Source: Chlamydia crocodili (GTDB lineage Bacteria > Chlamydiota > Chlamydiia > Chlamydiales > Chlamydiaceae). From it: a DNA stretch of 64,000 bases. This document shows positions 51,850 to 59,546 of the stretch, in pieces. A program made the position numbers and the translations under genes. The notes beneath the pieces are model-generated. The model did no database searches. It saw nothing but the letters and a program-made list of their open reading frames with translations, and was not told where the DNA came from. Where the stretch lies: the NCBI RefSeq assembly GCF_018343815.1, contig NZ_CP060791.1, positions 576,113 through 640,112 of the forward strand, given 5' to 3'. Position 1 is the first letter of the stretch. Each line of letters starts with the position of its first letter.

Positions 51850-53004
51850 ATGATGTTGGATTTGCGATTTTCTACAGACTATTACTTGCGTGTTGTCGAA
51901 TTAGCTATCCGTGATGGATCACGCACTCTTGTCTATAATAAGAGACAATCCCTTTTAGAAACGTGGCCTATAAATGCGACTCTTTCTCCTGATCAAGATG
52001 GTATGAAAGAAACCATCCAAAAAGCAATTCAGGAGCTTTTTTCACGTTCTGTAATTTCCTATTCCCTATCAGGGAGACTCCTTTCTATTATTGATACGCG
52101 TCTACGTCAAGAAACACCCTACACTCGTATTTTATATAGAATATTTCGTAAAGATACTTTTAAGAGGAAACAGACTATTGTTAAAAAGCTCTTATTGTTG
52201 AAAAACATTATTTTTCTAGAGCGTCAACGTCCTTTAAATAAGATCTCAAATGTAGCCAGTGCTGTATTTGGTAAGGAAAAAACAAATTTCTCTTCTTGGG
52301 AAGATTTTACTCACGATGTTGAAATACATTCAGAAGACATAGATATGAGCTCTTCAATAAAAGAAGGTTTTGCTGCGGAATCTTCTTCGCAAGTAATCAT
52401 GGAAGCTTTAATGACCTTTCTAGAAAGCCAGAATACTTACCTCCCCCTAAGTTTAGAGCTTTTAGACCAGTTCCTTTCTGAGAAAGTACTAGCTTTGCGC
52501 ACATTATCAGAAAAAAATTTCCATCTATTAACAGAACTCAAAGATCTCTACACATTAAGTCGTGAAGATTTTCAAGCAGTTATAGGAGGTATTGTTACAG
52601 ATTCTCTTTCTGATGTCCTTACGAATTCTCTGGTAGGTTCTCAGTTACTTACTCCGCAGGGGAAAACCATGGTAAACACCTGGCAAGAAGTTGCTGAATT
52701 TTCTCCGAAAGAGGCTATCTTTGCTCAAGGATTTTTAGCAGAGATCCTTCGACGTATTGTATCTGAGGATTTGAAAACCATTGTTTCGGTTGCTAATGAC
52801 GCCACTCCAGAACAAATTGGCAGGATGTATAGTATTCGTGATTGTAGCCCAGGGTTGTGGTTAAAAATGATGCGTATACTGTTAATGCGTTGGCTTTTGG
52901 ACTTTGATGATAAGGTATATTCTTCATTAAAAAAAAGTATTCACTATTACACGCCACAACCAACCCTATGGCAGCAAATTTTATGTATGTTTAAAAAATT
53001 CTGA
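51850..53004 (+). CDS. Conserved chlamydial protein, CT696-like
   Basis: A 384-residue protein, mainly helical, with many Leu/Ser residues and a basic stretch (IFRKDTFKRKQTIVKKLLLLKN shortened here) around residues 126-148. It has no signal peptide, no clear membrane helix and no known motif. An ATG at 51853 is an equally possible start. There are 87 bases between the previous stop and this start. It is third in the block and occupies the CT696 position. Whether it is secreted or a chaperone-like partner of the two upstream proteins cannot be told. Confidence 0.65.
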   Translation: MMLDLRFSTDYYLRVVELAIRDGSRTLVYNKRQSLLETWPINATLSPDQDGMKETIQKAIQELFSRSVISYSLSGRLLSIIDTRLRQETPYTRILYRIFRKDTFKRKQTIVKKLLLLKNIIFLERQRPLNKISNVASAVFGKEKTNFSSWEDFTHDVEIHSEDIDMSSSIKEGFAAESSSQVIMEALMTFLESQNTYLPLSLELLDQFLSEKVLALRTLSEKNFHLLTELKDLYTLSREDFQAVIGGIVTDSLSDVLTNSLVGSQLLTPQGKTMVNTWQEVAEFSPKEAIFAQGFLAEILRRIVSEDLKTIVSVANDATPEQIGRMYSIRDCSPGLWLKMMRILLMRWLLDFDDKVYSSLKKSIHYYTPQPTLWQQILCMFKKF

Positions 53005-53124
53005 TCTTCTTCTTTGTTCCCAAGTTTTATTTCCTCTATTTAGAGAAAGGAATTTAAATAGATATTTTTTCTTTTAGGGTTTTTTCAAAGGAAAATAACG
53101 CAAAAAAGTGTATACTCTTTCGTT

Positions 53125-54240
53125 ATGGTTCCTTTTCGTCTACATCATTTATACACATTACTTAATGAGCTTTACACCACACCTATTGGTGAGGTAAATC
53201 GTGTAGCTCTCTATTTTAAACAGCATCGTTCTTTAGGCTCTAAGGATCGTCAATGGATGAGTACGCGTATTTTTGCTATCCTTCGTCATCGACGGTTATT
53301 GGAGGCACTTATCCAACAAGATAATCAGGAAGTTACCCCCGAGACTTTAGTAGCTAAAGTTGAAGAAGGAGCTTTGGACGATATTGAGAAATATCAGGAT
53401 CTTCCTTGGCCTGTACGTTATTCCGTATCTGATGATCTTGCTGATTGCCTAATTGAAGATTATGGTCAAGAAAGAGCCAAGGAACTCTCTGCGATTTTTC
53501 TTCAGGAAGCTCCTTGTGCTATTCGTGTGAATACACGACGAACTTCTATAGAAGATCTTCAAAAGCGTTTAGAATACCCCAGTGAGCTAGGATCTGTTCC
53601 AGGTTCTTTACGTTTTGATAAGCGTTATCCTCTGCAACACAGCGCAGCTTTTCATCGCGGCCTATTTGAAGTTCAAGATGAATCGTCTCAGAAAATTACT
53701 TTAGACATCCCTATAAGTAAAAAAGATCGTGTTCTAGATTTTTGTGCAGGAGCTGGCGGGAAAAGTCTGATTTTTGCTGAGAGAGCACATCACGTTGTTT
53801 TACATGATAGCCGTAAGGACGTTTTGGAAGAAGCGAAACAACGTTTGCGTAGGGCAGGAGTAAGAAACTTTTCTATAGGAGAGCAACATCTAAGGAGAAA
53901 TAGCTTTTCTATCGTTGTTGTTGATGCTCCTTGTACAGGAACAGGGGTGTTTCGACGGCAGCCTGAAAAGAAAAGTCAATTTTCTAAAAAACTTCTCACT
54001 ACATTCTCAAGGGTACAAAGAAAGATTCTTAGAGAAGCTATGAATTACGTAAAACCTGGTGGGAAGCTCATCTACATTACCTGCTCTCTACTTTCAGAAG
54101 AAAATGAAAAGCAAGTTGCTTTCATGAAATCTTTAGGATGGGAAGAAGAACGTCATACGCACACTGCATTATCAGCAGAGAGTGGAGACGGTTTTTTTGC
54201 TGCCCACTTTGTTCGCAAAAGCAATAAGGCTTCTGAATAG
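53125..54240 (+). CDS. rsmB: RsmB/Fmu-family rRNA cytosine-5 methyltransferase
   Basis: A 371-residue NOL1/NOP2/Sun-family SAM-dependent enzyme. After an N-terminal helical domain come the SAM motif DFCAGAGGKSL, DAPCTGTGVFRRQPE with one catalytic Cys, and TCSLLSEENE with the second. The closest E. coli relative is RsmB, which makes m5C967 in 16S rRNA; the exact target here is inferred. It lies next to the CT552-like gene, matching CT553 (fmu). From here to the right the order follows CT553-CT544. Confidence 0.88.
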   Translation: MVPFRLHHLYTLLNELYTTPIGEVNRVALYFKQHRSLGSKDRQWMSTRIFAILRHRRLLEALIQQDNQEVTPETLVAKVEEGALDDIEKYQDLPWPVRYSVSDDLADCLIEDYGQERAKELSAIFLQEAPCAIRVNTRRTSIEDLQKRLEYPSELGSVPGSLRFDKRYPLQHSAAFHRGLFEVQDESSQKITLDIPISKKDRVLDFCAGAGGKSLIFAERAHHVVLHDSRKDVLEEAKQRLRRAGVRNFSIGEQHLRRNSFSIVVVDAPCTGTGVFRRQPEKKSQFSKKLLTTFSRVQRKILREAMNYVKPGGKLIYITCSLLSEENEKQVAFMKSLGWEEERHTHTALSAESGDGFFAAHFVRKSNKASE

Positions 54241-54248
54241 AGCTTAAT

Positions 54249-54611
54249 CTAAGCCATATTCATGGTAAGGGCCATTACTCTGTGTTTGATGATAAGCAAC
54301 AGTAAATTGTGACATTCTCCAGATGCTTCGGGGAATTTATCAAACTGTAATAAGATATGCAGAAGATTCAGAGGATCATTCCAAATTTCAGGACGTTTTA
54401 ATGCAAATATTACCTGTTTTAGGAAATACGTATGCTGCTCATCTCTTATAACTTTTGGATCTTTCCAAAAATACCAAGAAGATGTTGTTGGAGCATCATT
54501 TCTAGAAATACACAATGTAGTAGATACCAAAGTTTCGGAAATTTCCTCTCCAGTTCCTGCTATAGGTAGGAAAATAGAAGCAAGCAAACCACAAATTAGA
54601 TATTTGCGCAT
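54249..54611 (-). CDS. Small exported hypothetical protein (CT552-like)
   Basis: A 120-residue protein with an N-terminal signal peptide (MRKYLICGLLASIFLPIAG) and probable cleavage after GTGEE or just before it. The mature part is about 100 residues, helical at the C-terminus, with two cysteines and no known domain. The gene ends 8 bases from the convergent rsmB and begins 80 bases downstream of dacF. Export to the periplasm is supported; function unknown. Confidence 0.72.
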   Translation of the reverse strand: MRKYLICGLLASIFLPIAGTGEEISETLVSTTLCISRNDAPTTSSWYFWKDPKVIRDEQHTYFLKQVIFALKRPEIWNDPLNLLHILLQFDKFPEASGECHNLLLLIIKHRVMALTMNMA

Positions 54612-54691
54612 AATATTCCTTATTATCTCAATAATACCTACGTAGTTTATGCGAAAATCAGGTTTTTCATAAGCTAAAAGAAAGAGTTATA

Positions 54692-55993
54692 TCATAGGTA
54701 ATACCGAGATGATTTTCTACGATGCACACGTGTTTTCCTATAATACAGAAGCGCTAACGTTAAAATGATATACGTTCTGTACGAAGTGACTATACGCTTA
54801 GCGTACAAACAAATTTTTTGGATAATAGAAGGATGAATCGTATCAGGTGCATAAAGGGGTTCAGCACGAACTCTTTCCCCAGAGAGATTACGAAATACCC
54901 AATGACCAAGAAGATCTCCCTTTTGAATGGGAAGCTTTGTTGCATGAGGAACAAAAGAGATTGTTCGAGGTTCTTCTCCCTCAGAGGCATAGAAGTCATA
55001 ATAGACACCATTAGGTAAAGGAATAGAAATTTTCCCTAAAAGTCCTAAACGTAAGGCATATTTTTCTGTTGGGAGAATGAGATACCTTCGTAAAGCGGGT
55101 TCATTGAAAATCCCTTCACATAAAGCTATGACATCTTCATAGAGATCCCCCATGGCAGGATAACCGGCGGCTATAGTGATAATAAAGCGACCGTGTTTTT
55201 TCGCTGCAAAGATAAGATTTTTCCCTGCATCTTTTGTTGTTCCTGTTTTCCCCCCTAACGCGGGAGGATAATAGTAGGTAGATCCAGGAAGAATGAGTTT
55301 ATTTGTAAGATTTAAGACTCTCTCCTGGCTCAAATTTGTCGCGGCCATTTTATAACTGGTAGTGCGAATAACCTGACGAAATAAAGGTTCTTTTAGACCC
55401 TCACGCATAATAGAGGTTAAATCCCGAGCTGTTGTGTAGTGATTAGGGTGATGTAAGCCGTGAGGGTTATTAAAATGCGTATGAGAGCAACCTAACTCTT
55501 GTAGGAAGCTATTCAATTGCTTCATAAATTCGGTTACAGATCCTGAGCAAGCCATTGCAAGGGTGTTAGCAGCATCGTTAGCCGAATAGATCAGTAACGC
55601 ATGAAATAGATCCCATCCTGAGACTTCCTCTTTATTTTGCAGTTGTATTGTTACACCATCGGTTTCTAGCCAATGTGGAGGGCTCCGATAGCCCGATTGT
55701 TTTTTAGCCTGAGGGGTAATCGAAGCGATAGCATCTTGTTTTACAGTAATGAAGCGATTCAAAATATCGGGATGTTTTCTTAAGATAAACAGCGCTGTGG
55801 CAACCTTTGTCATGCTTGCAGGATAAATTCTTTTGTCTATGTCCTTAGCATAAAGCACCTTGCCAGTTTCAGATTGAATGATGGCTACGGCATTTCCTCG
55901 TATTTCGGGAAAAGATATATCTGCATATGAAGGAATCATAAAGATGACTGCAAAAAAAGCAATCAGTCCAGATCTGGAAAAAACTCTTATCAT
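54692..55993 (-). CDS. dacF: D-alanyl-D-alanine carboxypeptidase DacF
   Basis: A 433-residue low-molecular-mass PBP that removes the terminal D-Ala of peptidoglycan stems. Signal segment (residues 8-24), then Ser60-Met-Thr-Lys63 (SMTK), SAN (about 137) and KTGT (about 247), the three active-site motifs. The C-terminus has a hydrophobic anchor (TYIILTLALLYY) and a basic tail that fixes it to the inner membrane. Chlamydial peptidoglycan is made mainly at the division site, so this enzyme works with PBP2. It corresponds to CT551. Confidence 0.92.
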   Translation of the reverse strand: MIRVFSRSGLIAFFAVIFMIPSYADISFPEIRGNAVAIIQSETGKVLYAKDIDKRIYPASMTKVATALFILRKHPDILNRFITVKQDAIASITPQAKKQSGYRSPPHWLETDGVTIQLQNKEEVSGWDLFHALLIYSANDAANTLAMACSGSVTEFMKQLNSFLQELGCSHTHFNNPHGLHHPNHYTTARDLTSIMREGLKEPLFRQVIRTTSYKMAATNLSQERVLNLTNKLILPGSTYYYPPALGGKTGTTKDAGKNLIFAAKKHGRFIITIAAGYPAMGDLYEDVIALCEGIFNEPALRRYLILPTEKYALRLGLLGKISIPLPNGVYYDFYASEGEEPRTISFVPHATKLPIQKGDLLGHWVFRNLSGERVRAEPLYAPDTIHPSIIQKICLYAKRIVTSYRTYIILTLALLYYRKTRVHRRKSSRYYL

Positions 55994-56103
55994 TGTAGGG
56001 ATTTTGATAGCTTGTTACTTAGGTTTGAATTTTCGCGTAAGTCTGAGAAAGCTCTTGACGCCTCTTAAAATAAAGAATTACCATGAGTGGGAGGGAAAAC
56101 GCT

Positions 56104-56526
56104 ATGAGTTTGGATTTTTTAGAAGAATTTTACCGTCGTTCTATTTGTAACAAAGGAGCGGCGTTTCCTGAGGGCTTCATGGATATTGCCGATGTCCTGT
56201 CTCATTCTGCGTCTGAACTTAAAATCGACTCTATTAGCGATCTTCCTGTTAATAATTTCATCATTGCAGAATCTGCAGATAAACTCACTTTATTTAATGC
56301 AGATTTTGCTGTTTGGTTAGTGCCAGAGCTTGTCCAAGGGGAGGCCGTTACTCGGGGATATATCGCTTTATATCATTCTGGGGGAGATTATACTCCAGAG
56401 ATGGCATTTCAAGCTTCCGGGGAATACAATCAATCTACATTGATCCTTGAAGCACTTCAGATATATCTACAAGATATAAAAGATACTGAAAGCGTGTTAC
56501 GTGCTTTCCGTTTTAATCAAGATTAG
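56104..56526 (+). CDS. Small hypothetical protein (CT550-like)
   Basis: A 140-residue soluble protein beginning MSLDFLEEFYRR. I start at the ATG at 56104 because GGGAGGG lies 8 bases upstream; an in-frame ATG at 56083 precedes that ribosome site. It is acidic, of mixed alpha/beta composition, with no recognised domain. It is convergent with rsbW, with 1 base between the stops, and divergent from dacF. Function unknown. Confidence 0.7.
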   Translation: MSLDFLEEFYRRSICNKGAAFPEGFMDIADVLSHSASELKIDSISDLPVNNFIIAESADKLTLFNADFAVWLVPELVQGEAVTRGYIALYHSGGDYTPEMAFQASGEYNQSTLILEALQIYLQDIKDTESVLRAFRFNQD

Positions 56527-56527
56527 T

Positions 56528-56953
56528 TCAATTATTATGGATTCTTAAGTGTACGATATTAGAGTCTCCGTTTCTTTCGTACTGAAATTCATCCACAGAG
56601 TTTTTTGCTAAAAAAATTCCTAATCCGCCAAGCTTTCTCTCATCTAAAGGAAGTTGATCTTGAATATCAATAGATGCGGTTAAAGGATTGAAAGAAGGCC
56701 CATTATCTTTGATAGTTACTTGCAAAGCTTCTTTATCTCCGTCACAACAAATGATTATCTTTCCAGGAGATGATGCTTCTTGATATGCATAAGAGATAAT
56801 ATTGACGAGTAGCTCTTCACAGGCAAGCTCTAGCTTTAATAATTTCTCTTTTGGGAATGTTTTTAGCCGTTCTGCCCCTTTAACGAAGTCTAGCATATTG
56901 TGAAGTTCACTAAGGAGTGCCGGAAAGACTGCTTCTCCATCAGAAGAGGTCAT
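56528..56953 (-). CDS. rsbW: Anti-sigma-factor-type serine kinase RsbW
   Basis: A 141-residue GHKL-fold protein with the N-box EELLVNIISYAY (Asn51), DNGPSF (83-88) and GGLGIF (109-114), i.e. the SpoIIAB/RsbW switch kinases that hold sigma factors or phosphorylate STAS antagonists. I start at the ATG at 56953, overlapping the upstream lipoprotein gene by 14 bases; a TTG start 6 codons earlier is possible. Chlamydial RsbW is part of a partner-switching system whose antagonists (RsbV) and sensor (RsbU) are not in the window. It corresponds to CT549. Confidence 0.88.
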   Translation of the reverse strand: MTSSDGEAVFPALLSELHNMLDFVKGAERLKTFPKEKLLKLELACEELLVNIISYAYQEASSPGKIIICCDGDKEALQVTIKDNGPSFNPLTASIDIQDQLPLDERKLGGLGIFLAKNSVDEFQYERNGDSNIVHLRIHNN

Positions 56954-57536
56954 AATATACCTGTTGAACAATAGTCTCGGCTAAATGAGCGTATAACACA
57001 CGCCAGGCGCTCTTAATAGCCTCATTATGCATTTCAAATTGACCTAAGGCAAACTGTTGAGCGTTCACCATGCCTAAATCAGGTTCAAAATCAAAGGAGA
57101 CTGATCTTCTTGATACACAGTCATCGACTACGACTTTCCCCGAGCGTCTGTCAATAAGTTGTACTTTCGCAGATATAGACAAACGCCCCTCACTTGAGAC
57201 AATAAAGTGTCTCGGGGTCTTATCGTCAATTTTATTTGGGGCATACGTAAAACCCGTATTCTCGTCAACTTCATTCAAGAGTTGTACCTTGAGAAGATAA
57301 CGAGCGCAGCTTTCACCATTACGGATAGGAAGAGAACGCTTTCCTAATTCATAGATGAGAGCTGATGTCAATTGACCTAGGGAATCTTTATCAATAGGAG
57401 CAAGATAAATACCTTCAGAACGCATCGAGCGGCCTAAATCTGATAAGGCCGCTGAAGAATTTAGGATAGTATATCCACTGCAAGAAGATAATCCCAAGCC
57501 CGACAAGCAAAAAAAGACAAAAACTAATATACGCAT
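56940..57536 (-). CDS. LptE-like outer-membrane lipoprotein (CT548-like)
   Basis: A 198-residue lipoprotein: a signal peptide ending in the lipobox LSSC (Cys19), followed by SGYTILN. The mature part has the alpha/beta layout of LptE-type LPS-assembly lipoproteins (a long helical C-terminus after four strands). LptE partners LptD in delivering LPS. The homology is suggested by size, lipobox and secondary structure, not by a firm motif. It lies 16 bases downstream of the BamD-like gene and overlaps rsbW by 14 bases. Confidence 0.55.
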   Translation of the reverse strand: MRILVFVFFCLSGLGLSSCSGYTILNSSAALSDLGRSMRSEGIYLAPIDKDSLGQLTSALIYELGKRSLPIRNGESCARYLLKVQLLNEVDENTGFTYAPNKIDDKTPRHFIVSSEGRLSISAKVQLIDRRSGKVVVDDCVSRRSVSFDFEPDLGMVNAQQFALGQFEMHNEAIKSAWRVLYAHLAETIVQQVYYDLF

Positions 57537-57552
57537 GAAAAATATCTTAAAA

Positions 57553-58509
57553 CTAAGAAGAATGTTTTGCTATTCTATTTAGTCGTTTATGACACTTAGC
57601 TACTAAAGATGACTCAGGATAGTTATCAATAGCCGTGGTATAATAGATACTTGCTGCATGAGGTTTCTTCTTTTTTTCATAAAAACGCCCAGTAGTGTAG
57701 AGCCCTGAAGCATAACGTTCACACATAGAGCGTACGTTTGAAGAAACAACAAGAGTTAAAGGGTGATTGGGGTGTTGCTTTTTGATAGCCTCTTCATTGA
57801 TCTTTGCCAGATTTAAATATTGCACATTATGAGGTTCTTTTTGTGCTTGCATAAGATAAATTTCTGAAAGACGAACAAAGGATTTTGGAGACAATGCGTG
57901 GGCAGCAAATTGTAACGTCAGTTTTTTAAAAGTTTTAATGGCTTCAGAAAAATCTTTTTTGATAACGAGCAAATCACCTTTAAGATACAAAGCTTGAGCT
58001 CCTAAATCTTTATTAGGAAAAGCTGTGAGTATTTCATCATAAATACGTAAGGCATCCGCATCCGCATTAGCGAGTTTAGGAAATCCTTCTAAAAGAAACA
58101 CACGTTTGCGTTTCCCTTGAGCAAAGCTCTTTGCTATAGAATATTTCATCAAAAACAATTCTTCAGAATAATCAGCGTCAGGAAGTTGCATATAACTTGC
58201 AAAAGCTTTTTCAGCTAAATCTGGTTGACCATTTTTGAAATAACATACTCCAGTTAAGTACAAAGCTTCAGTATATAAAGGATCTTTTGGAAAATGATGA
58301 GTAACCATACCAAAACAAAGCAAGGCTTTACGATAACTTTGTCGTTCTAAATAGTTCTTCCCTTCTAAAATATATTCTTCCGGAGAGTGTTTAGGCACAA
58401 ACTTTTGAGGAGATAATTTACCAGAAAAAGGTTCAAAAGAAATCGGCCTGGCGTTACATCCAGAACACAAAAGTAGTAATAAAACAACAAACTGTAAAAC
58501 AGATTTCAT
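57553..58509 (-). CDS. BamD-like TPR lipoprotein (CT547-like)
   Basis: A 318-residue lipoprotein: a signal with lipobox LCSGC (Cys18), then at least five TPR units (YRKALLCFGMVTHHFP, DLAEKAFASYMQLPDA, FSEAIKTFKKLTLQFA and others). This is the plan of BamD/YfiO, which docks beta-barrel precursors onto BamA at the outer membrane. E. coli BamD is about 245 residues; this protein is longer. It heads the minus-strand operon with the LptE-like lipoprotein and rsbW. Confidence 0.72.
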   Translation of the reverse strand: MKSVLQFVVLLLLLCSGCNARPISFEPFSGKLSPQKFVPKHSPEEYILEGKNYLERQSYRKALLCFGMVTHHFPKDPLYTEALYLTGVCYFKNGQPDLAEKAFASYMQLPDADYSEELFLMKYSIAKSFAQGKRKRVFLLEGFPKLANADADALRIYDEILTAFPNKDLGAQALYLKGDLLVIKKDFSEAIKTFKKLTLQFAAHALSPKSFVRLSEIYLMQAQKEPHNVQYLNLAKINEEAIKKQHPNHPLTLVVSSNVRSMCERYASGLYTTGRFYEKKKKPHAASIYYTTAIDNYPESSLVAKCHKRLNRIAKHSS

Positions 58510-58577
58510 AAATCCGGCATGAAGCTACGATAACAAAATGTTATCATAAAAAAGAAAAAGAGAATTTGTCAAATCCG

Positions 58578-58606
58578 TTGTTTTTGTTTTATTTACAAAA
58601 TATAAT
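58578..58606 (+). promoter_or_regulatory. sigma66 promoter of the CT546-like gene
   Basis: TTGTTT (58578-58583), a 17-base spacer, and a perfect TATAAT (58601-58606). The surrounding DNA is AT-rich. It lies about 55 bases before the ATG at 58662. Confidence 0.65.
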
Positions 58607-58661
58607 TTTTTTATTTGATAAAACATTTTTTTATTTAGTAAAATAAATAAAAAGGTTTTTT

Positions 58662-59546
58662 ATGAAAAAGTTAGTTTTGTACTTTGGTACTTTTGTTGTA
58701 TCTCTTTTTTGCGGAGTTTTTTTATGGGATAATGTGCCTTGTGCACACAAGGCCATGCAGGTTACCGCAAATTATAGTGTTGATGTTTTTGAGAAGAGCT
58801 GCCGGCTTGTTCGCAAAGTTTCTGGATTCGAAAGACTCCGAGTTTTCGAAAGGAAGTTTTCTCCAGAGCAAATATTGACTTTCTTTCCAGAACATGTGGA
58901 TGGAAATGCTTCTGTAGAACTGACTTTTGTTCCTCATACATTAATGCATGTGCGTTTTTCTAGAGAGGATGCTGTCAAGAAAACGATGGCCAGTCAAGAG
59001 GGTGAGATCCTTTGGAGCTTAGCAAATGGTGAAATGGTTCTTAATACGGGAACATGGGCTTGTTCTAAAGGATTTAGAGAATGCCTGATGCTAAAAGCAG
59101 GCAAGCAAGACGTCAATGTTATGCAGGCTCTAGCAAATCTCGGAGGAGCGGCTTCTAAAGAATCATTGACACACGCTCTATCTATGAAAAATATCAGAGC
59201 TGAAAAAGTAATCCGTGCCTGTCAGAAAAAGAAATTAATTTTTTCAATGGGCAGTCAAATAGGAAGTCATTTCCAACAGCTTCAGCCAATTAAAGGTTGT
59301 ACAACAACAATCCAATCGTCTCCTGTATGGTTGCGAAGACCTCGAGGTTCTTCTGTTGTATCGCCACAATTTTCTGAGGATCGCATAAGTAGTCTTGCCG
59401 GAATGATTTTTGGAAATAATTTCTTAATATTAGATAAGGTTGTTGTTTATGTTCCTGTGTATAAAGTATCCTTAGTTGCTGCAGATAATAGTGTTCGTAT
59501 AGAATACGTTAATGCTGTAACAGGAAAACCATTTTTGGATATTTAA
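58662..59546 (+). CDS. Exported hypothetical protein (CT546-like)
   Basis: A 294-residue protein with an N-terminal signal or anchor (MKKLVLYFGTFVVSLFCGVFL). After it come an Arg/Lys-rich part and a mid-region with a winged-helix-like run (LANLGGAASKESLTHALSM), which is odd for an exported protein. It has no known family. It has its own promoter; AAGG precedes the ATG. It is convergent with dnaE, overlapping it by 4 bases. It corresponds to CT546, function unknown. Confidence 0.75.
   Translation: MKKLVLYFGTFVVSLFCGVFLWDNVPCAHKAMQVTANYSVDVFEKSCRLVRKVSGFERLRVFERKFSPEQILTFFPEHVDGNASVELTFVPHTLMHVRFSREDAVKKTMASQEGEILWSLANGEMVLNTGTWACSKGFRECLMLKAGKQDVNVMQALANLGGAASKESLTHALSMKNIRAEKVIRACQKKKLIFSMGSQIGSHFQQLQPIKGCTTTIQSSPVWLRRPRGSSVVSPQFSEDRISSLAGMIFGNNFLILDKVVVYVPVYKVSLVAADNSVRIEYVNAVTGKPFLDI

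Noticed and set aside
55878..56150. 90-codon plus-strand frame across the dacF start
   Set aside because: It is antisense to the dacF signal peptide and overlaps the CT550-like start in another frame; its hydrophobic part is the reverse of that signal.
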